Of a stretch of 64,000 nucleotides of DNA, positions 17,220-25,781 are shown piece by piece. This stretch comes from Marinobacter segnicrescens (lineage in GTDB: Bacteria > Pseudomonadota > Gammaproteobacteria > Pseudomonadales > Oleiphilaceae). The DNA lies in assembly GCF_900111555.1 (NCBI RefSeq), contig NZ_FOHZ01000001.1, positions 124,001 through 188,000 on the forward strand, in the 5' to 3' direction. The notes below the pieces were generated by a model. The model was not told the DNA's origin. It worked only from the letters and a program-made list of their open reading frames with translations, and ran no database searches. How positions within the stretch are numbered: the first letter of the stretch is position 1; each line of letters begins with the position of its first letter. Position numbers and translations under genes: made by a program.

Positions 17220-18191
17220 ATGGCCAAGACTTTTCTGCGCATCCTGGCAAGTACCCTCCTGCTGACCGGCTTCGGCCTGGCCCAGGCGGATGAAACCAAA
17301 ACCGTTGCCATCACCCAGATTGTGGAACACCCGGCCCTTGATGCCGTGCACCAGGGCGTCAAGGACGAGCTGGCTGAGCGTGGCTACAACGAAGGTGACA
17401 ACCTGGAGCTGATGCACGAAAGCGCCCAGGGCAACTCCGCCATCGCCAGCCAGATTGCCCGCAAGTTTGTGGGTGACCAGCCGGACGTCATCGTCGCCAT
17501 TGCCACGCCGTCTGCCCAGACTGCAGCGGCCGCTACCCGCAACATCCCGGTGGTGTTCTCCGCCGTAACTGACCCGGTCGCTGCCAAGCTGGTAAAGAGT
17601 CTTGAAGCTCCTGGCGCAAACATCACCGGTGTAAGCGACATGCTGCCCCTGGACCGGCACCTGGACATGGTCCTGCGTGTCGTACCGGACGCCAAGACCG
17701 TTGGTACCGTCTACAACCCGGGCGAGGCCAATGCCGTCGCCCTGGTGGAACTACTGGAAGAGCGCCTGGAGGCCCGTGGCCTGAAACTGGAGAAGGCCGC
17801 TGCCACCAAGACCTCCGAAGTGCTGGGTGCCGCACGCTCCCTTTCGGACAAGGTGGACGCCATCTACCTGACGACGGACAACACCGTTATCAGTGCCGCA
17901 GAAGCAGTGATTTCTGTGGGCGAGCGCGCAAAGATTCCGGTATTCGCGGCCGATACCGCCACGGTTGAGCGCGGCGCCGTTGCCGCCATGGGCTTCAACT
18001 ACTATGACCTGGGCCGCCAGACCGGCGCCATGGTCGCGCGCATCCTGGAAGGTGCCGCCACGGCCGATATGCCGGTGGAAACCCTGGACAAGCTGGAACT
18101 CTACGTGAACCCGGCCGCCGCAGAGAAAATGGGCATCACCCTCAGTGATGAGCTCATCTCCGAAGCCTCCAAAGTAGTCGGCAACGACTGA
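17220..18191 (+). CDS. ABC transporter substrate-binding protein (PF04392 family, TrpX-like)
   Basis: The protein has 323 residues with a signal peptide (MAKTFLRILASTLLLTGFGLAQA). The mature part follows the pattern of the ABC_sub_bind family: TVAITQIVEHPALDAVHQGV, IVAIATPSAQTAAAATRNIPVVFSAVTDP, and a C-terminal LYVNPAAAEKMGI. Characterised relatives bind aromatic amino acids or nucleosides, but most are unassigned. It starts a three-gene importer operon with a permease and ATPase that look like a branched-chain amino-acid type system. Confidence 0.88.
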   Translation: MAKTFLRILASTLLLTGFGLAQADETKTVAITQIVEHPALDAVHQGVKDELAERGYNEGDNLELMHESAQGNSAIASQIARKFVGDQPDVIVAIATPSAQTAAAATRNIPVVFSAVTDPVAAKLVKSLEAPGANITGVSDMLPLDRHLDMVLRVVPDAKTVGTVYNPGEANAVALVELLEERLEARGLKLEKAAATKTSEVLGAARSLSDKVDAIYLTTDNTVISAAEAVISVGERAKIPVFAADTATVERGAVAAMGFNYYDLGRQTGAMVARILEGAATADMPVETLDKLELYVNPAAAEKMGITLSDELISEASKVVGND

Positions 18192-18249
18192 ACACCCGGC
18201 AGGCCCGGCCATTGTGCCGGGCCTGCTCCAGCCTTGCGAACGCCCTCTC

Positions 18250-19158
18250 ATGCTTAGTCAGATTGCTTTTTTCGGTGCTGTCGAGACCGGCCTCATATAC
18301 GGCCTTGTGGCCTTCGGCATCTATATCTCATTCCGGGTATTGGACTTCCCTGACCTGACCGTCGATGGCAGCTTCCCCCTGGGTGCCGCTGTGGCCGCCG
18401 TGCTGATCATCGCTGGCTGGAATCCCTGGCTTGCCACCGGCATGGCCATTGTTGCCGGTATGGCTGCAGGTGCAGTCACGGCCCTGCTGAACGTCAAGCT
18501 GGGCATTCTCAACCTGCTGGCGTCCATCCTCACCATGATCGCCCTGTACTCTGTGAACCTGCGGGTCATGGGCGGTCCCAACGTGCCACTGCTGATGCAG
18601 GACACTGTCGTCACCTGGTGGGACAGCCTGTTGCCGCCGGAGTACTATTTCCTGGCGCCGGTTTTGCTGTTTGTCGTGGTCACCGCCATCGTACTGGTGT
18701 TGCTGTGGCGGTTCATGAAATCGGAGATTGGCCTGTCCATGCGTGCCACCGGCGCCAATCCCCGCATGGCCCGGGCCCAGGGTATCGCCACGGGTGCCAT
18801 GGTGGTGCTGGGCGTGGCCCTCTCCAATGGCCTCGTCGGACTGGCCGGTGCCCTGGTCGCCCAGAGCCAGGGCGCGGCAGACGTGACCATGGGTGTGGGT
18901 GTCATTGTTATCGGCCTGGCCTCCCTCATCGGTGGTGAAGCCGTTATCAGCCCGACCTCGGTGCTGAGAGCCCTGCTGGCCTGTGTGGTGGGCGCGATTA
19001 TCTATCGCCTGGCCATTGCCTTCGCCCTCAACGCCGATGTGCTCGGGCTGGGCGCCCAGGACCTGAACCTGATAACCGCCATACTGGTGACCCTGGCGAT
19101 CGTCCTGCCCGGTTTCCGCACCAGGGTGCAGGCCAGAATGACCCGCAACAAGGCCTGA
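18250..19158 (+). CDS. ABC transporter permease (branched-chain type)
   Basis: The ATG at 18250 gives 302 residues (MLSQIAFFGAVETGLIYGL). About eight to nine hydrophobic segments are visible. The FRVLDFPDLTVDGSFPLGAA region and the cytoplasmic RATGANPRMARAQGI loop are those of the permease that partners PF04392 binding proteins. It is 58 bp after the binding-protein gene and 11 bp before the ATPase gene. Confidence 0.9.
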   Translation: MLSQIAFFGAVETGLIYGLVAFGIYISFRVLDFPDLTVDGSFPLGAAVAAVLIIAGWNPWLATGMAIVAGMAAGAVTALLNVKLGILNLLASILTMIALYSVNLRVMGGPNVPLLMQDTVVTWWDSLLPPEYYFLAPVLLFVVVTAIVLVLLWRFMKSEIGLSMRATGANPRMARAQGIATGAMVVLGVALSNGLVGLAGALVAQSQGAADVTMGVGVIVIGLASLIGGEAVISPTSVLRALLACVVGAIIYRLAIAFALNADVLGLGAQDLNLITAILVTLAIVLPGFRTRVQARMTRNKA

Positions 19159-19169
19159 AGGAGCGAGAC

Positions 19170-19964
19170 ATGATCAGTGCAGACAACCTCAAGCTCACCT
19201 TCGGCAAGGGCACGCCGCTGGAGAACCCGGCCCTGCGGGGCATGAGCCTGACCGTAAACCAGGGCGAATTCGTCACGGTGATCGGCAGTAACGGCGCCGG
19301 CAAGTCCACCTTCCTCAACGCCCTGGCGGGGGAAGTGATTGTCGATTCCGGCCGTATCGAAGTGGACGGCCAGGACGTGACCCGGCTGCCCACCCACAAA
19401 CGGGCGCGCCGGGTAGCCCGGGTTTTCCAGGACCCGCTGGCGGGCACCTGTGAAGGCCTGTCCATCGAGGAAAACCTGGCCCTGGCCATCAAGCGGGGCC
19501 AACGCCGGGGGCTCACCAGCGCCGTCAAGCGCAGCTACATGGAACGCTTCCGGGCGGCCCTCGCCAAGCTTAACCTGGGCCTGGAAAGCCGCCTGGGTGA
19601 CAAGATGGGCCTGCTGTCCGGAGGCCAGCGCCAGGCCGTCAGCCTGCTGATGGCCAGTCTGACGCCCTCCTCCATCCTGCTGCTGGATGAGCACACCGCC
19701 GCCCTGGACCCGAAAACCGCTGCCTTCGTGCTGGAACTCACCCAGGACATCATCGCCGAGCAGAAACTCACGGCATTGATGGTCACCCACAGCATGAAAC
19801 AGGCGCTGGAAGTGGGCGACCGTACGGTCATGCTGCACCAGGGCCAGGTGGTTTTCGACATTGCCGGACCGGAGCGGAAGGGGCTCGAGGTGAAAGACCT
19901 TCTGGACCTGTTCGAGAAACAGCGCGGCCTGGAAGTGGAAGACGACAGCCTGCTGCTGGGCTGA
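19170..19964 (+). CDS. ABC transporter ATP-binding protein
   Basis: The protein has 264 residues with intact Walker A (GSNGAGKST), signature LSGGQRQAVSLLMAS, Walker B (ILLLDEHTAALD, with His in place of the usual Pro), and H-loop TALMVTHSMKQA. The EHTAALDP variant is characteristic of this PF04392-linked ATPase subgroup. It is the last gene of the importer operon. Confidence 0.92.
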   Translation: MISADNLKLTFGKGTPLENPALRGMSLTVNQGEFVTVIGSNGAGKSTFLNALAGEVIVDSGRIEVDGQDVTRLPTHKRARRVARVFQDPLAGTCEGLSIEENLALAIKRGQRRGLTSAVKRSYMERFRAALAKLNLGLESRLGDKMGLLSGGQRQAVSLLMASLTPSSILLLDEHTAALDPKTAAFVLELTQDIIAEQKLTALMVTHSMKQALEVGDRTVMLHQGQVVFDIAGPERKGLEVKDLLDLFEKQRGLEVEDDSLLLG

Positions 19965-19967
19965 CCG

Positions 19968-19995
19968 CTGCTCACCCCTTGGACAATGTGAGCAG
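19968..19995 (+). terminator. Weak hairpin after the ABC operon
   Basis: An 8-bp stem (19968-19975 with 19988-19995) with a 12-base loop just past the ATPase stop. No T-run follows, so Rho-independent termination is doubtful. Confidence 0.35.
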
Positions 19996-20307
19996 GGCCT
20001 GACCAGCAACAGTGCCCTGCTTCACAAACCGAAACATCTGTCGCTTTGCAGACCATAAATACCCGAACCCTTGCCCCGTCTGGCTTGCCGCCGTTGCAAC
20101 CGTTTTAGTGATAATTTTTTTGCACCAGCAAGCCCCTTTTAATAGCCCCTCCTTTCTTCACACAACACTATATAGTGTCTATACTCCCGCACATCCCAAC
20201 TAGATATAGTGTTTGGCTCAAACCCCCGACAGGGTCGCCAAACCCGCAGTGAGCGCCGTTTACGCGGCGTTCGGACCATAAAAAATCAGGCATAACCGAG
20301 GGTGGAG
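19996..20307 (+). promoter_or_regulatory. Leader/promoter region of nrdJ
   Basis: This stretch of about 310 bp ends in a GAGGG ribosome site (20298-20302). It contains the two NrdR boxes listed separately. I looked for a cobalamin riboswitch, which would be plausible for a B12 enzyme, and see no B12-box-like sequence. Confidence 0.6.
20165..20212 (+). promoter_or_regulatory. Pair of NrdR boxes
   Basis: Box 1 is the perfect palindrome ACACTATATAGTGT (20165-20178). Box 2 is ACTAGATATAGTGT (20199-20212). The starts are 34 bp apart, about three helical turns, which matches paired NrdR operators. NrdR is the ATP/dATP-sensing repressor of ribonucleotide reductase genes. Confidence 0.9.
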
Positions 20308-22446
20308 ATGAGCGCGAAACTACAGGTAGTAACCACAGATATTCCGATGCAGGATGCCTCACTGGACATCTGGAACAGCAAGTACCAGCTGAAAACCAAG
20401 ACCGGCGAACCTGTAGACCGCACCATTGACGAGACCTACAAACGGGTTGCCAAAGCCCTGTCGGAAGTGGAGGCCAAGGGCAAGCGTGACCACTACATGA
20501 AGGAGTTCATCTGGGCCCTTCAGAACGGTGCCATCCCCGCCGGCCGGATCACCTCCAACGCCGGTGCCGAGGCCCACAAGCCGGCCACTTCCACCATTAA
20601 CTGTACCGTCTCAGGCACCATCCAGGATTCCATGAACGATATCCTGGAGAAGAACCACGAAGCCGGCCTGACCCTCAAGGCCGGCTGCGGTATCGGCTAT
20701 GAGTTCTCCACCCTGCGCCCCCGGGGCGCCTACGTGGCGGGTGCCGGTGCGACCACCTCCGGCCCGCTGTCGTTCATGGATATCTTCGATCGCATGTGTT
20801 TCACCGTGTCCTCCGCCGGTGGTCGCCGTGGCGCGCAGATGGCCACCTTCGACGTGCACCACCCGGACGTGATCGAGTTTATCCAGGCCAAGCGTGAAGA
20901 TGGCCGTCTGCGCCAGTTCAACCTGTCCCTGCTGATCACCGAAGACTTTATCGAAGCCGTGAAGAATGGCGACGACTGGCACCTGTCGTTCCCGGTGACC
21001 GCCAAGGAAGCCGAAGACGAAGGCCTGGACCTGAACGACGCCAGCCAGTTCGTCTACCGTGACTTCCCGGTGCAGGAAGGCTACGTCACCAACGACGAAG
21101 GCAAGGTGGCCTGCCGCATCTACCGTACGGTGAAGGCCCAGTTCATCTGGGACACCATCATGACCTCCACCTACGACTACGCCGAGCCGGGCTTCATCCT
21201 CATCGACAAGGTGAACCAGATGAACAACAACTGGTTCTGCGAGGAAATCCGCGCCACCAACCCCTGCGGCGAGCAGCCCCTGCCCCCGTATGGCAGCTGC
21301 CTGCTGGGCTCGGTCAACCTGACCAAGTTCGTGGAGAACCCCTTCACCGACAAGGCCAGCTTCAACTACGAGAAGTACCGTCAGGTGGTGGCCATCTTCA
21401 CCCGCATGCTGGACAACGTGGTGGAAATCAACGGCCTGCCCCTGAAGGAACAGCGCCACGAAATCATGAACAAGCGCCGTCACGGCATGGGCATCCTGGG
21501 CCTGGGCTCTACCCTGGCCATGCTGCGCATGCCCTACGGTTCTGACGAGTCCGTACAGTTCACCGAGGAAGTGGTCCGTGAAATGGCCGTGGAAGGCTGG
21601 CGCCAGTCCCTGGCCCTGGCTGAAGAGAAAGGCCCGGCGCCCATCATGGACGAAGAGTTTGAAATCACCCCCAAAATGATGGCCTGGCGCCCGCAGCTGG
21701 CGGACGACGGCTACAAGGTGGGCGACAAGGTTAAAGGGCGTATCCTCCACGCCAAATACAGTAACTACATGAAGCGCATTGCCGAGGTAGAGCCGGAGCT
21801 GGTGGAGAAACTGGCCGAGAAAGGTGGCCGCTTCACTCACCACACCTCCATCGCACCCACCGGCACCATCAGCCTGTCACTGGCCAACAATGCCAGTAAC
21901 GGCATCGAGCCGAGCTTCTCCCACCACTACTCCCGCAACATCATCCGGGAGGGTCGCAAGACCAAGGAGAAGGTGGATGTATTCAGCTTCGAGCTGCTGG
22001 CCTACCGCCACCTGATCAACGCCGGCGCCATGCCGTTCTCTGACGACGCCGACAAGAAGCTGCCGGAGTACTTCACCACGTCGGACGACGTTACACCGAC
22101 CCAGCACGTGGATATCCAGGCGGCGGCCCAGAAATGGGTGGACTCGTCCATCTCCAAGACCGCCAACGTGCCCACAGACTTCGCGTACCCGGACTTCAAG
22201 AACATCTACATGTACGCCTATGAGCAGGGCCTGAAGGGCTGCACCACCTTCCGCTTCAACCCGGAAGCCTTCCAGGGCGTACTGGTGAAGGAATCCGACC
22301 TGGAAAACACGCTGTATGAGTTCACCCTGGACGACGGCAGCAAGGTAACCTTCAAGGGCAACGAGCAGATCGAGTACGACGGCGAGATCCACACCGCCGC
22401 CAACCTCTTCGACGCCCTCAAAGAAGGCACTTACGGCAAATACTGA
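20308..22446 (+). CDS. nrdJ: Adenosylcobalamin-dependent ribonucleotide reductase, large subunit (NrdJa)
   Basis: The start is taken at the ATG at 20308 (712 residues) behind GAGGG; a GTG two codons earlier is possible. It is a class II reductase making deoxyribonucleotides using a B12-derived thiyl radical. The active-site loop NPCGEQPLPPYGSC carries Cys320, and an earlier STINCTVSGT supplies a partner Cys. APTGTISLSLANNASNGIEP is the conserved phosphate-binding barrel segment. The protein lacks the C-terminal redox Cys tail, which is on the next gene's product, as in Pseudomonas. NrdR boxes lie upstream. The gene is 21 bp before nrdJb. Confidence 0.95.
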   Translation: MSAKLQVVTTDIPMQDASLDIWNSKYQLKTKTGEPVDRTIDETYKRVAKALSEVEAKGKRDHYMKEFIWALQNGAIPAGRITSNAGAEAHKPATSTINCTVSGTIQDSMNDILEKNHEAGLTLKAGCGIGYEFSTLRPRGAYVAGAGATTSGPLSFMDIFDRMCFTVSSAGGRRGAQMATFDVHHPDVIEFIQAKREDGRLRQFNLSLLITEDFIEAVKNGDDWHLSFPVTAKEAEDEGLDLNDASQFVYRDFPVQEGYVTNDEGKVACRIYRTVKAQFIWDTIMTSTYDYAEPGFILIDKVNQMNNNWFCEEIRATNPCGEQPLPPYGSCLLGSVNLTKFVENPFTDKASFNYEKYRQVVAIFTRMLDNVVEINGLPLKEQRHEIMNKRRHGMGILGLGSTLAMLRMPYGSDESVQFTEEVVREMAVEGWRQSLALAEEKGPAPIMDEEFEITPKMMAWRPQLADDGYKVGDKVKGRILHAKYSNYMKRIAEVEPELVEKLAEKGGRFTHHTSIAPTGTISLSLANNASNGIEPSFSHHYSRNIIREGRKTKEKVDVFSFELLAYRHLINAGAMPFSDDADKKLPEYFTTSDDVTPTQHVDIQAAAQKWVDSSISKTANVPTDFAYPDFKNIYMYAYEQGLKGCTTFRFNPEAFQGVLVKESDLENTLYEFTLDDGSKVTFKGNEQIEYDGEIHTAANLFDALKEGTYGKY

Positions 22447-22467
22447 TCCGGGAACTGACAGGAACTT

Positions 22468-23166
22468 ATGACCATGACTGCAAAGATTACCAACAAGATC
22501 GTCGGCTACCGGGTCAAGAAAGCAGACCCGGAGACCCAGGCACCGGCCCCCGAGCAACAGGGCCCCAACCCGGTCAAGATGAACGAAAACATCGAACGGC
22601 CGGACTTCCTGCTGGGCACCACCTACAAGATCAAGCCGCCGGTGGCCGAGCACGCGATGTACATCACCATCAACGACATCATCCTCAACGAAGGCACCGA
22701 CCACGAAAGCCGGCAGCCTTATGAAGTGTTCATCAACTCCAAGTCCATGGAGCACTTCCAGTGGGTCATCGCCCTCACCCGGGTTATATCCGCCGTATTC
22801 CGCAAGGGCGGCGATGTTACCTTCCTGGTGGAAGAACTGCGCTCGGTCTATGACCCCAACGGCGGCTACTTCAAGAAAGGCGGCGTGTTCATGCCGTCGC
22901 TGGTGGCCGAGATCGGCGCTGTCATCGAGCGGCACCTGAAGGCCATTGGTCTCATCGAAAGTGAAGAGATGAGCGAGGTGACCAAGCGCATCCTGGCGGA
23001 GAAGCGGGCTGAGTTTGAGACGGCTCAGAAGACGCCTTCCAATGATGAATCCGTTAGCGAATATCCGGCCAATGCCACACTGTGTAACAAGTGTCATACC
23101 CAGGCTGTGGTTATGATGGATGGGTGTGCTACTTGTCTTTCTTGTGGCGACTCCAAGTGTGGTTGA
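22468..23166 (+). CDS. nrdJb: Class II ribonucleotide reductase, small C-terminal part (NrdJb)
   Basis: The protein has 232 residues. The middle (about 60-165) is the TSCPD-type domain that in one-piece NrdJ enzymes follows the barrel. The C-terminus contains six cysteines (C206, 209, 220, 223, 226, 231) in CNKC, CATC and CGDSKCG patterns. This is the tail that re-reduces the active site and may also bind metal. An AGGA site precedes the ATG. A terminator follows 32 bp after the stop, closing the operon. Confidence 0.92.
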   Translation: MTMTAKITNKIVGYRVKKADPETQAPAPEQQGPNPVKMNENIERPDFLLGTTYKIKPPVAEHAMYITINDIILNEGTDHESRQPYEVFINSKSMEHFQWVIALTRVISAVFRKGGDVTFLVEELRSVYDPNGGYFKKGGVFMPSLVAEIGAVIERHLKAIGLIESEEMSEVTKRILAEKRAEFETAQKTPSNDESVSEYPANATLCNKCHTQAVVMMDGCATCLSCGDSKCG

Positions 23167-23197
23167 GGGGTTGGTAGACAGATGACGTAGTGCGAGG

Positions 23198-23227
23198 AGC
23201 CCGGTCGGTTTTCTGACCGGGCTTTGT
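23198..23227 (+). terminator. Rho-independent terminator of nrdJab
   Basis: A 9-bp perfect stem AGCCCGGTC / GACCGGGCT (23198-23206 with 23215-23223) with an 8-base loop, then TTGT. It marks the end of the core segment before AT-rich DNA begins. Confidence 0.85.
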
Positions 23228-23342
23228 AAAGAGATGAGGACCACACAAAATAGGTCGCAATTCAGCTTAGTTCGATCATGGATACGATCACTTGCGTCTT
23301 TATCTTTTTTTAATCTTTAGAGAGTAAAAAGGCGGACCTTTT

Positions 23343-23903
23343 TTGAAAGACTACGTTTTTTACATCTCATTAGCAGCGTTACTACTTGGCCTATTTAATC
23401 TATATTGGTCTGCGTTCCGACATTCAAGAAAGTTGTTTCTTATCCGTCTTGACTCATATTATCCTAACTTACGGCCCGAGTTTACAATAGTGAACGGCGG
23501 AAACAAAGATATATTAATCACCTCTTTGAATGGAATACTTCAGAACAACGAAGGCAACCCTAGGAGCAATATTGCAAAAAAGATTGACGCGATAGGTACG
23601 AGCACCCCAGTTATATCGTCAGAATCTTCGGTTCATTATAGGGTTGAGTTTGACACACCTATTCATGAAAATATTTTGAAGAACGGTGACGAAGATCCCC
23701 AATACAAAGAATTAAAGCTATTAGATTTCGTAATCCAAATTGAATGGATCGAAGTAAGCGGTGAAAGAAGGCGCACCTCGGTAAAATTATTCAAGTATGG
23801 CTTTGATGCAGCAGGTGAGATCAAGATGAGAAAGCCTTTAGAAGAAAAAACAAACCTCTACTCTAGACTTATAAAAACGCCTTGGAACAGCGCGAATCGC
23901 TAA
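23343..23903 (+). CDS. Single-pass membrane protein of unknown function
   Basis: The protein has 186 residues from a TTG start at 23343, 7 bases after GGCGG; there is no alternative ATG nearby. One hydrophobic segment (about residues 5-25) is followed by a basic stretch (RHSRK) and a soluble, beta-rich-looking domain (about 30-186) with no Cys. I do not recognise a family. Codon use and base composition are clearly AT-richer than the flanking nrdJ genes, which suggests transfer. It stands alone on its strand, with an IS256-type remnant immediately downstream. Confidence 0.65.
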   Translation: MKDYVFYISLAALLLGLFNLYWSAFRHSRKLFLIRLDSYYPNLRPEFTIVNGGNKDILITSLNGILQNNEGNPRSNIAKKIDAIGTSTPVISSESSVHYRVEFDTPIHENILKNGDEDPQYKELKLLDFVIQIEWIEVSGERRRTSVKLFKYGFDAAGEIKMRKPLEEKTNLYSRLIKTPWNSANR

Positions 23904-23945
23904 AAATATGGGCCTGTAAATAAATTTGTGTGACTGCCCGCCCCA

Positions 23946-24069
23946 TTACAGGTGGCCGTCCAGGCGGTCACCGAATTCGATAATAAAGTGATTCAATGCC
24001 AGCTTCCAATTACAGATCAGAATGGTCCATTTCATTGAGGTCTGCTGGATCGCCAGGAATAAGATAACT
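23946..24069 (-). pseudogene. C-terminal remnant of an IS256 (mutator) family transposase
   Basis: Translating the minus strand from about 24069 to a TAA at 23946 gives ~40 residues ending SMKWTILICNWKLALNHF then IIEFGDRLDGHL. This matches the conserved tail of IS256-type transposases (KWTMPIRNWK.ALN.F.I.F.DR). No start or DDE region remains. A short copy of the GGACAGGCACT motif abuts the broken edge at 24073. Confidence 0.75.
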
Positions 24070-24472
24070 TTGGACAGGCACTCTTAAAAAGAAAACGTGC
24101 AACCATCGTCACTGCAACATTAGTCCAGATGCCTCAAAAGCTGAAACAGACCAGAATGCGCAGAATTTCGCCATTTCCGCCAGTTACTGGTCAGTTTTCC
24201 GAACTAAGGCCGAGACCAGCCCCGGGCAAGTGAACAGTAGAGGAGACTTCGGGGCGGTCATTAGGGGATCAGTGTAATACCCCCAGAAAATAATCTAAAG
24301 ACAGGCACTCAACGATTGCGATGCAAGTTCAGGCCAAGCGAAAGCCCTATCCTCTGGACGGTTGATTACGTTTATCTACCTCGGTTAGCGGGACTATCTT
24401 GAGAAAGAGCGGGCACTTCATCGACAATGTCTCTGTTGCTTCCTTGTAGTGGTCAGTTCGTCGTGCCTTGCT
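24070..24472. other. Non-coding scar region in the mobile zone
   Basis: About 400 bp without a credible gene. It holds two plus-orientation copies of the RAYT-zone motif: GGACAGGCACT at 24073-24083 and a variant at 24299-24309. The rest looks like decayed insertion DNA. Confidence 0.5.
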
Positions 24473-25684
24473 CTAGCGACCCCTTATCCCACTGATTACC
24501 TGAAAGACAACTTCCCTCATCTCCATCCTCAGACAGGAGAGAGTAGCTTCGTTGTCGCCCACATGAGGCGCCATAGAAAGCATGCCCTCTGTTGCAGCGA
24601 GTAGCGATGCAATGGCACGTTCATCAACTGCATTCCCATACCTTTTAACAAAGTGCTCACAGTGGTGCTGGAATAACTGTAGTAACGTCTGCGCCGCATA
24701 TGAGGCCGGCACCCCAATTCGGCGGCAGGCCTCAGCTCCCACCGTGACATAAAACGGCAGAAGAACCATATTGCATAGGTCCGAATAATCCTGATCAGCA
24801 TCGCGACAAAATGCTCGCCGATACGACGTTAACCGCACGATAACCTCGCGGAAGTACGATTCAGCAGCACCATTGAACAGATCCAAGATGTCACGACTTG
24901 ATCGTGACAGGTGCTTGCTAGGAAACTTTAGGTCACTAACAAGCACCGTGAAAAAATAGGGAGGAACGCGAACCGACTGAGTCGCAGGACCGCTACCGGT
25001 GTCGAAAGGAGCGGGGCCGCTCGGTGTGCCGGTATGAGCCGTCTGGGATTCCTTCTGACTACGACGACTAGACAATTCTATAGATTCGCGGGATTCTCCA
25101 GGTTTAGGCGCCGGGTGCTTCGGGGCCTGCCGGGGCGTTTGGCGCTGAGGCGCCTCATTAACCGGGGGCTGCTGGGGCTCTTGATGCCTCTCGAGCTCTT
25201 CTGCCGGTTGCGGTTCGGCTTGTCCTGGATCCCCTGCCGAATATGAATAATATGCTTCCCGGATGTCCCTCTCGTTTTCCAAACACCGCTCCCACCCTCT
25301 GCTCGGATAAAAAACCCAACCCAGCAAAGCTAAAACACTGATGCCGCCAATCATGCTTCGCGATCGGCTATCCAAGGGAGATACATCCAGAATATTTCCC
25401 ACAATACCGGCAGTAAGTGAGCCGAAGGTTAGCACTAGAAATGAGGCGACCACATACATGACGAACAGCTCTCCTGAGCCAAATGGCGCGGCATAGTGCT
25501 CCTTCACCATAAAGTATTTTGTTACCATGAATGGACCAACGATAACGGATGGGATCAGGATAAGTATGAGTCGATTATCAGGGCGATCAACGCCAGATGC
25601 CCAAGCAAAAACCAGAAATAAAAGGAAAAAAATATAAGCAAAGTTTGTCCAGTGAAAAACGAGACCTCTATGATTCACGAACAT
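24473..25684 (-). CDS. Four-TM membrane protein with Pro/Gln-rich linker and helical C-terminal domain, unknown function
   Basis: The ATG at 25684 follows AAGGA and gives 403 residues; a TTG 27 codons earlier lacks support. Four hydrophobic segments are visible at about 12-30, 38-58, 72-95 and 112-130. A long Pro/Gln/Glu-rich linker (~145-230) leads to a mostly helical soluble domain (~245-403) with LSRSSRDILDLFNGAAESYF and GMLSMAPHVGDNEATL. I know no family that matches. Composition is AT-richer than the core. The left end of the IS1182 element lies ~95 bp upstream, so the native promoter may have been displaced. Confidence 0.6.
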   Translation of the reverse strand: MFVNHRGLVFHWTNFAYIFFLLFLVFAWASGVDRPDNRLILILIPSVIVGPFMVTKYFMVKEHYAAPFGSGELFVMYVVASFLVLTFGSLTAGIVGNILDVSPLDSRSRSMIGGISVLALLGWVFYPSRGWERCLENERDIREAYYSYSAGDPGQAEPQPAEELERHQEPQQPPVNEAPQRQTPRQAPKHPAPKPGESRESIELSSRRSQKESQTAHTGTPSGPAPFDTGSGPATQSVRVPPYFFTVLVSDLKFPSKHLSRSSRDILDLFNGAAESYFREVIVRLTSYRRAFCRDADQDYSDLCNMVLLPFYVTVGAEACRRIGVPASYAAQTLLQLFQHHCEHFVKRYGNAVDERAIASLLAATEGMLSMAPHVGDNEATLSCLRMEMREVVFQVISGIRGR

Positions 25685-25781
25685 GATCCTTTTAATAGCC
25701 ACGATACAGCCAGAATGGGTCCATGAGATCCAGATTCCTATAGCTGGATAACAATAACAGGTCAATGGTGTCCAAGCCTAG

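Noticed and set aside
19996-20307. Possible cobalamin riboswitch before nrdJ
   Set aside because: No B12-box-like sequence or matching fold was visible; only NrdR boxes.
20611-23244. Long antisense open frames (up to 455 aa) opposite nrdJa-nrdJb
   Set aside because: They mirror strongly conserved coding DNA on the plus strand. They lack ribosome sites and recognisable domains, and arise from high GC.
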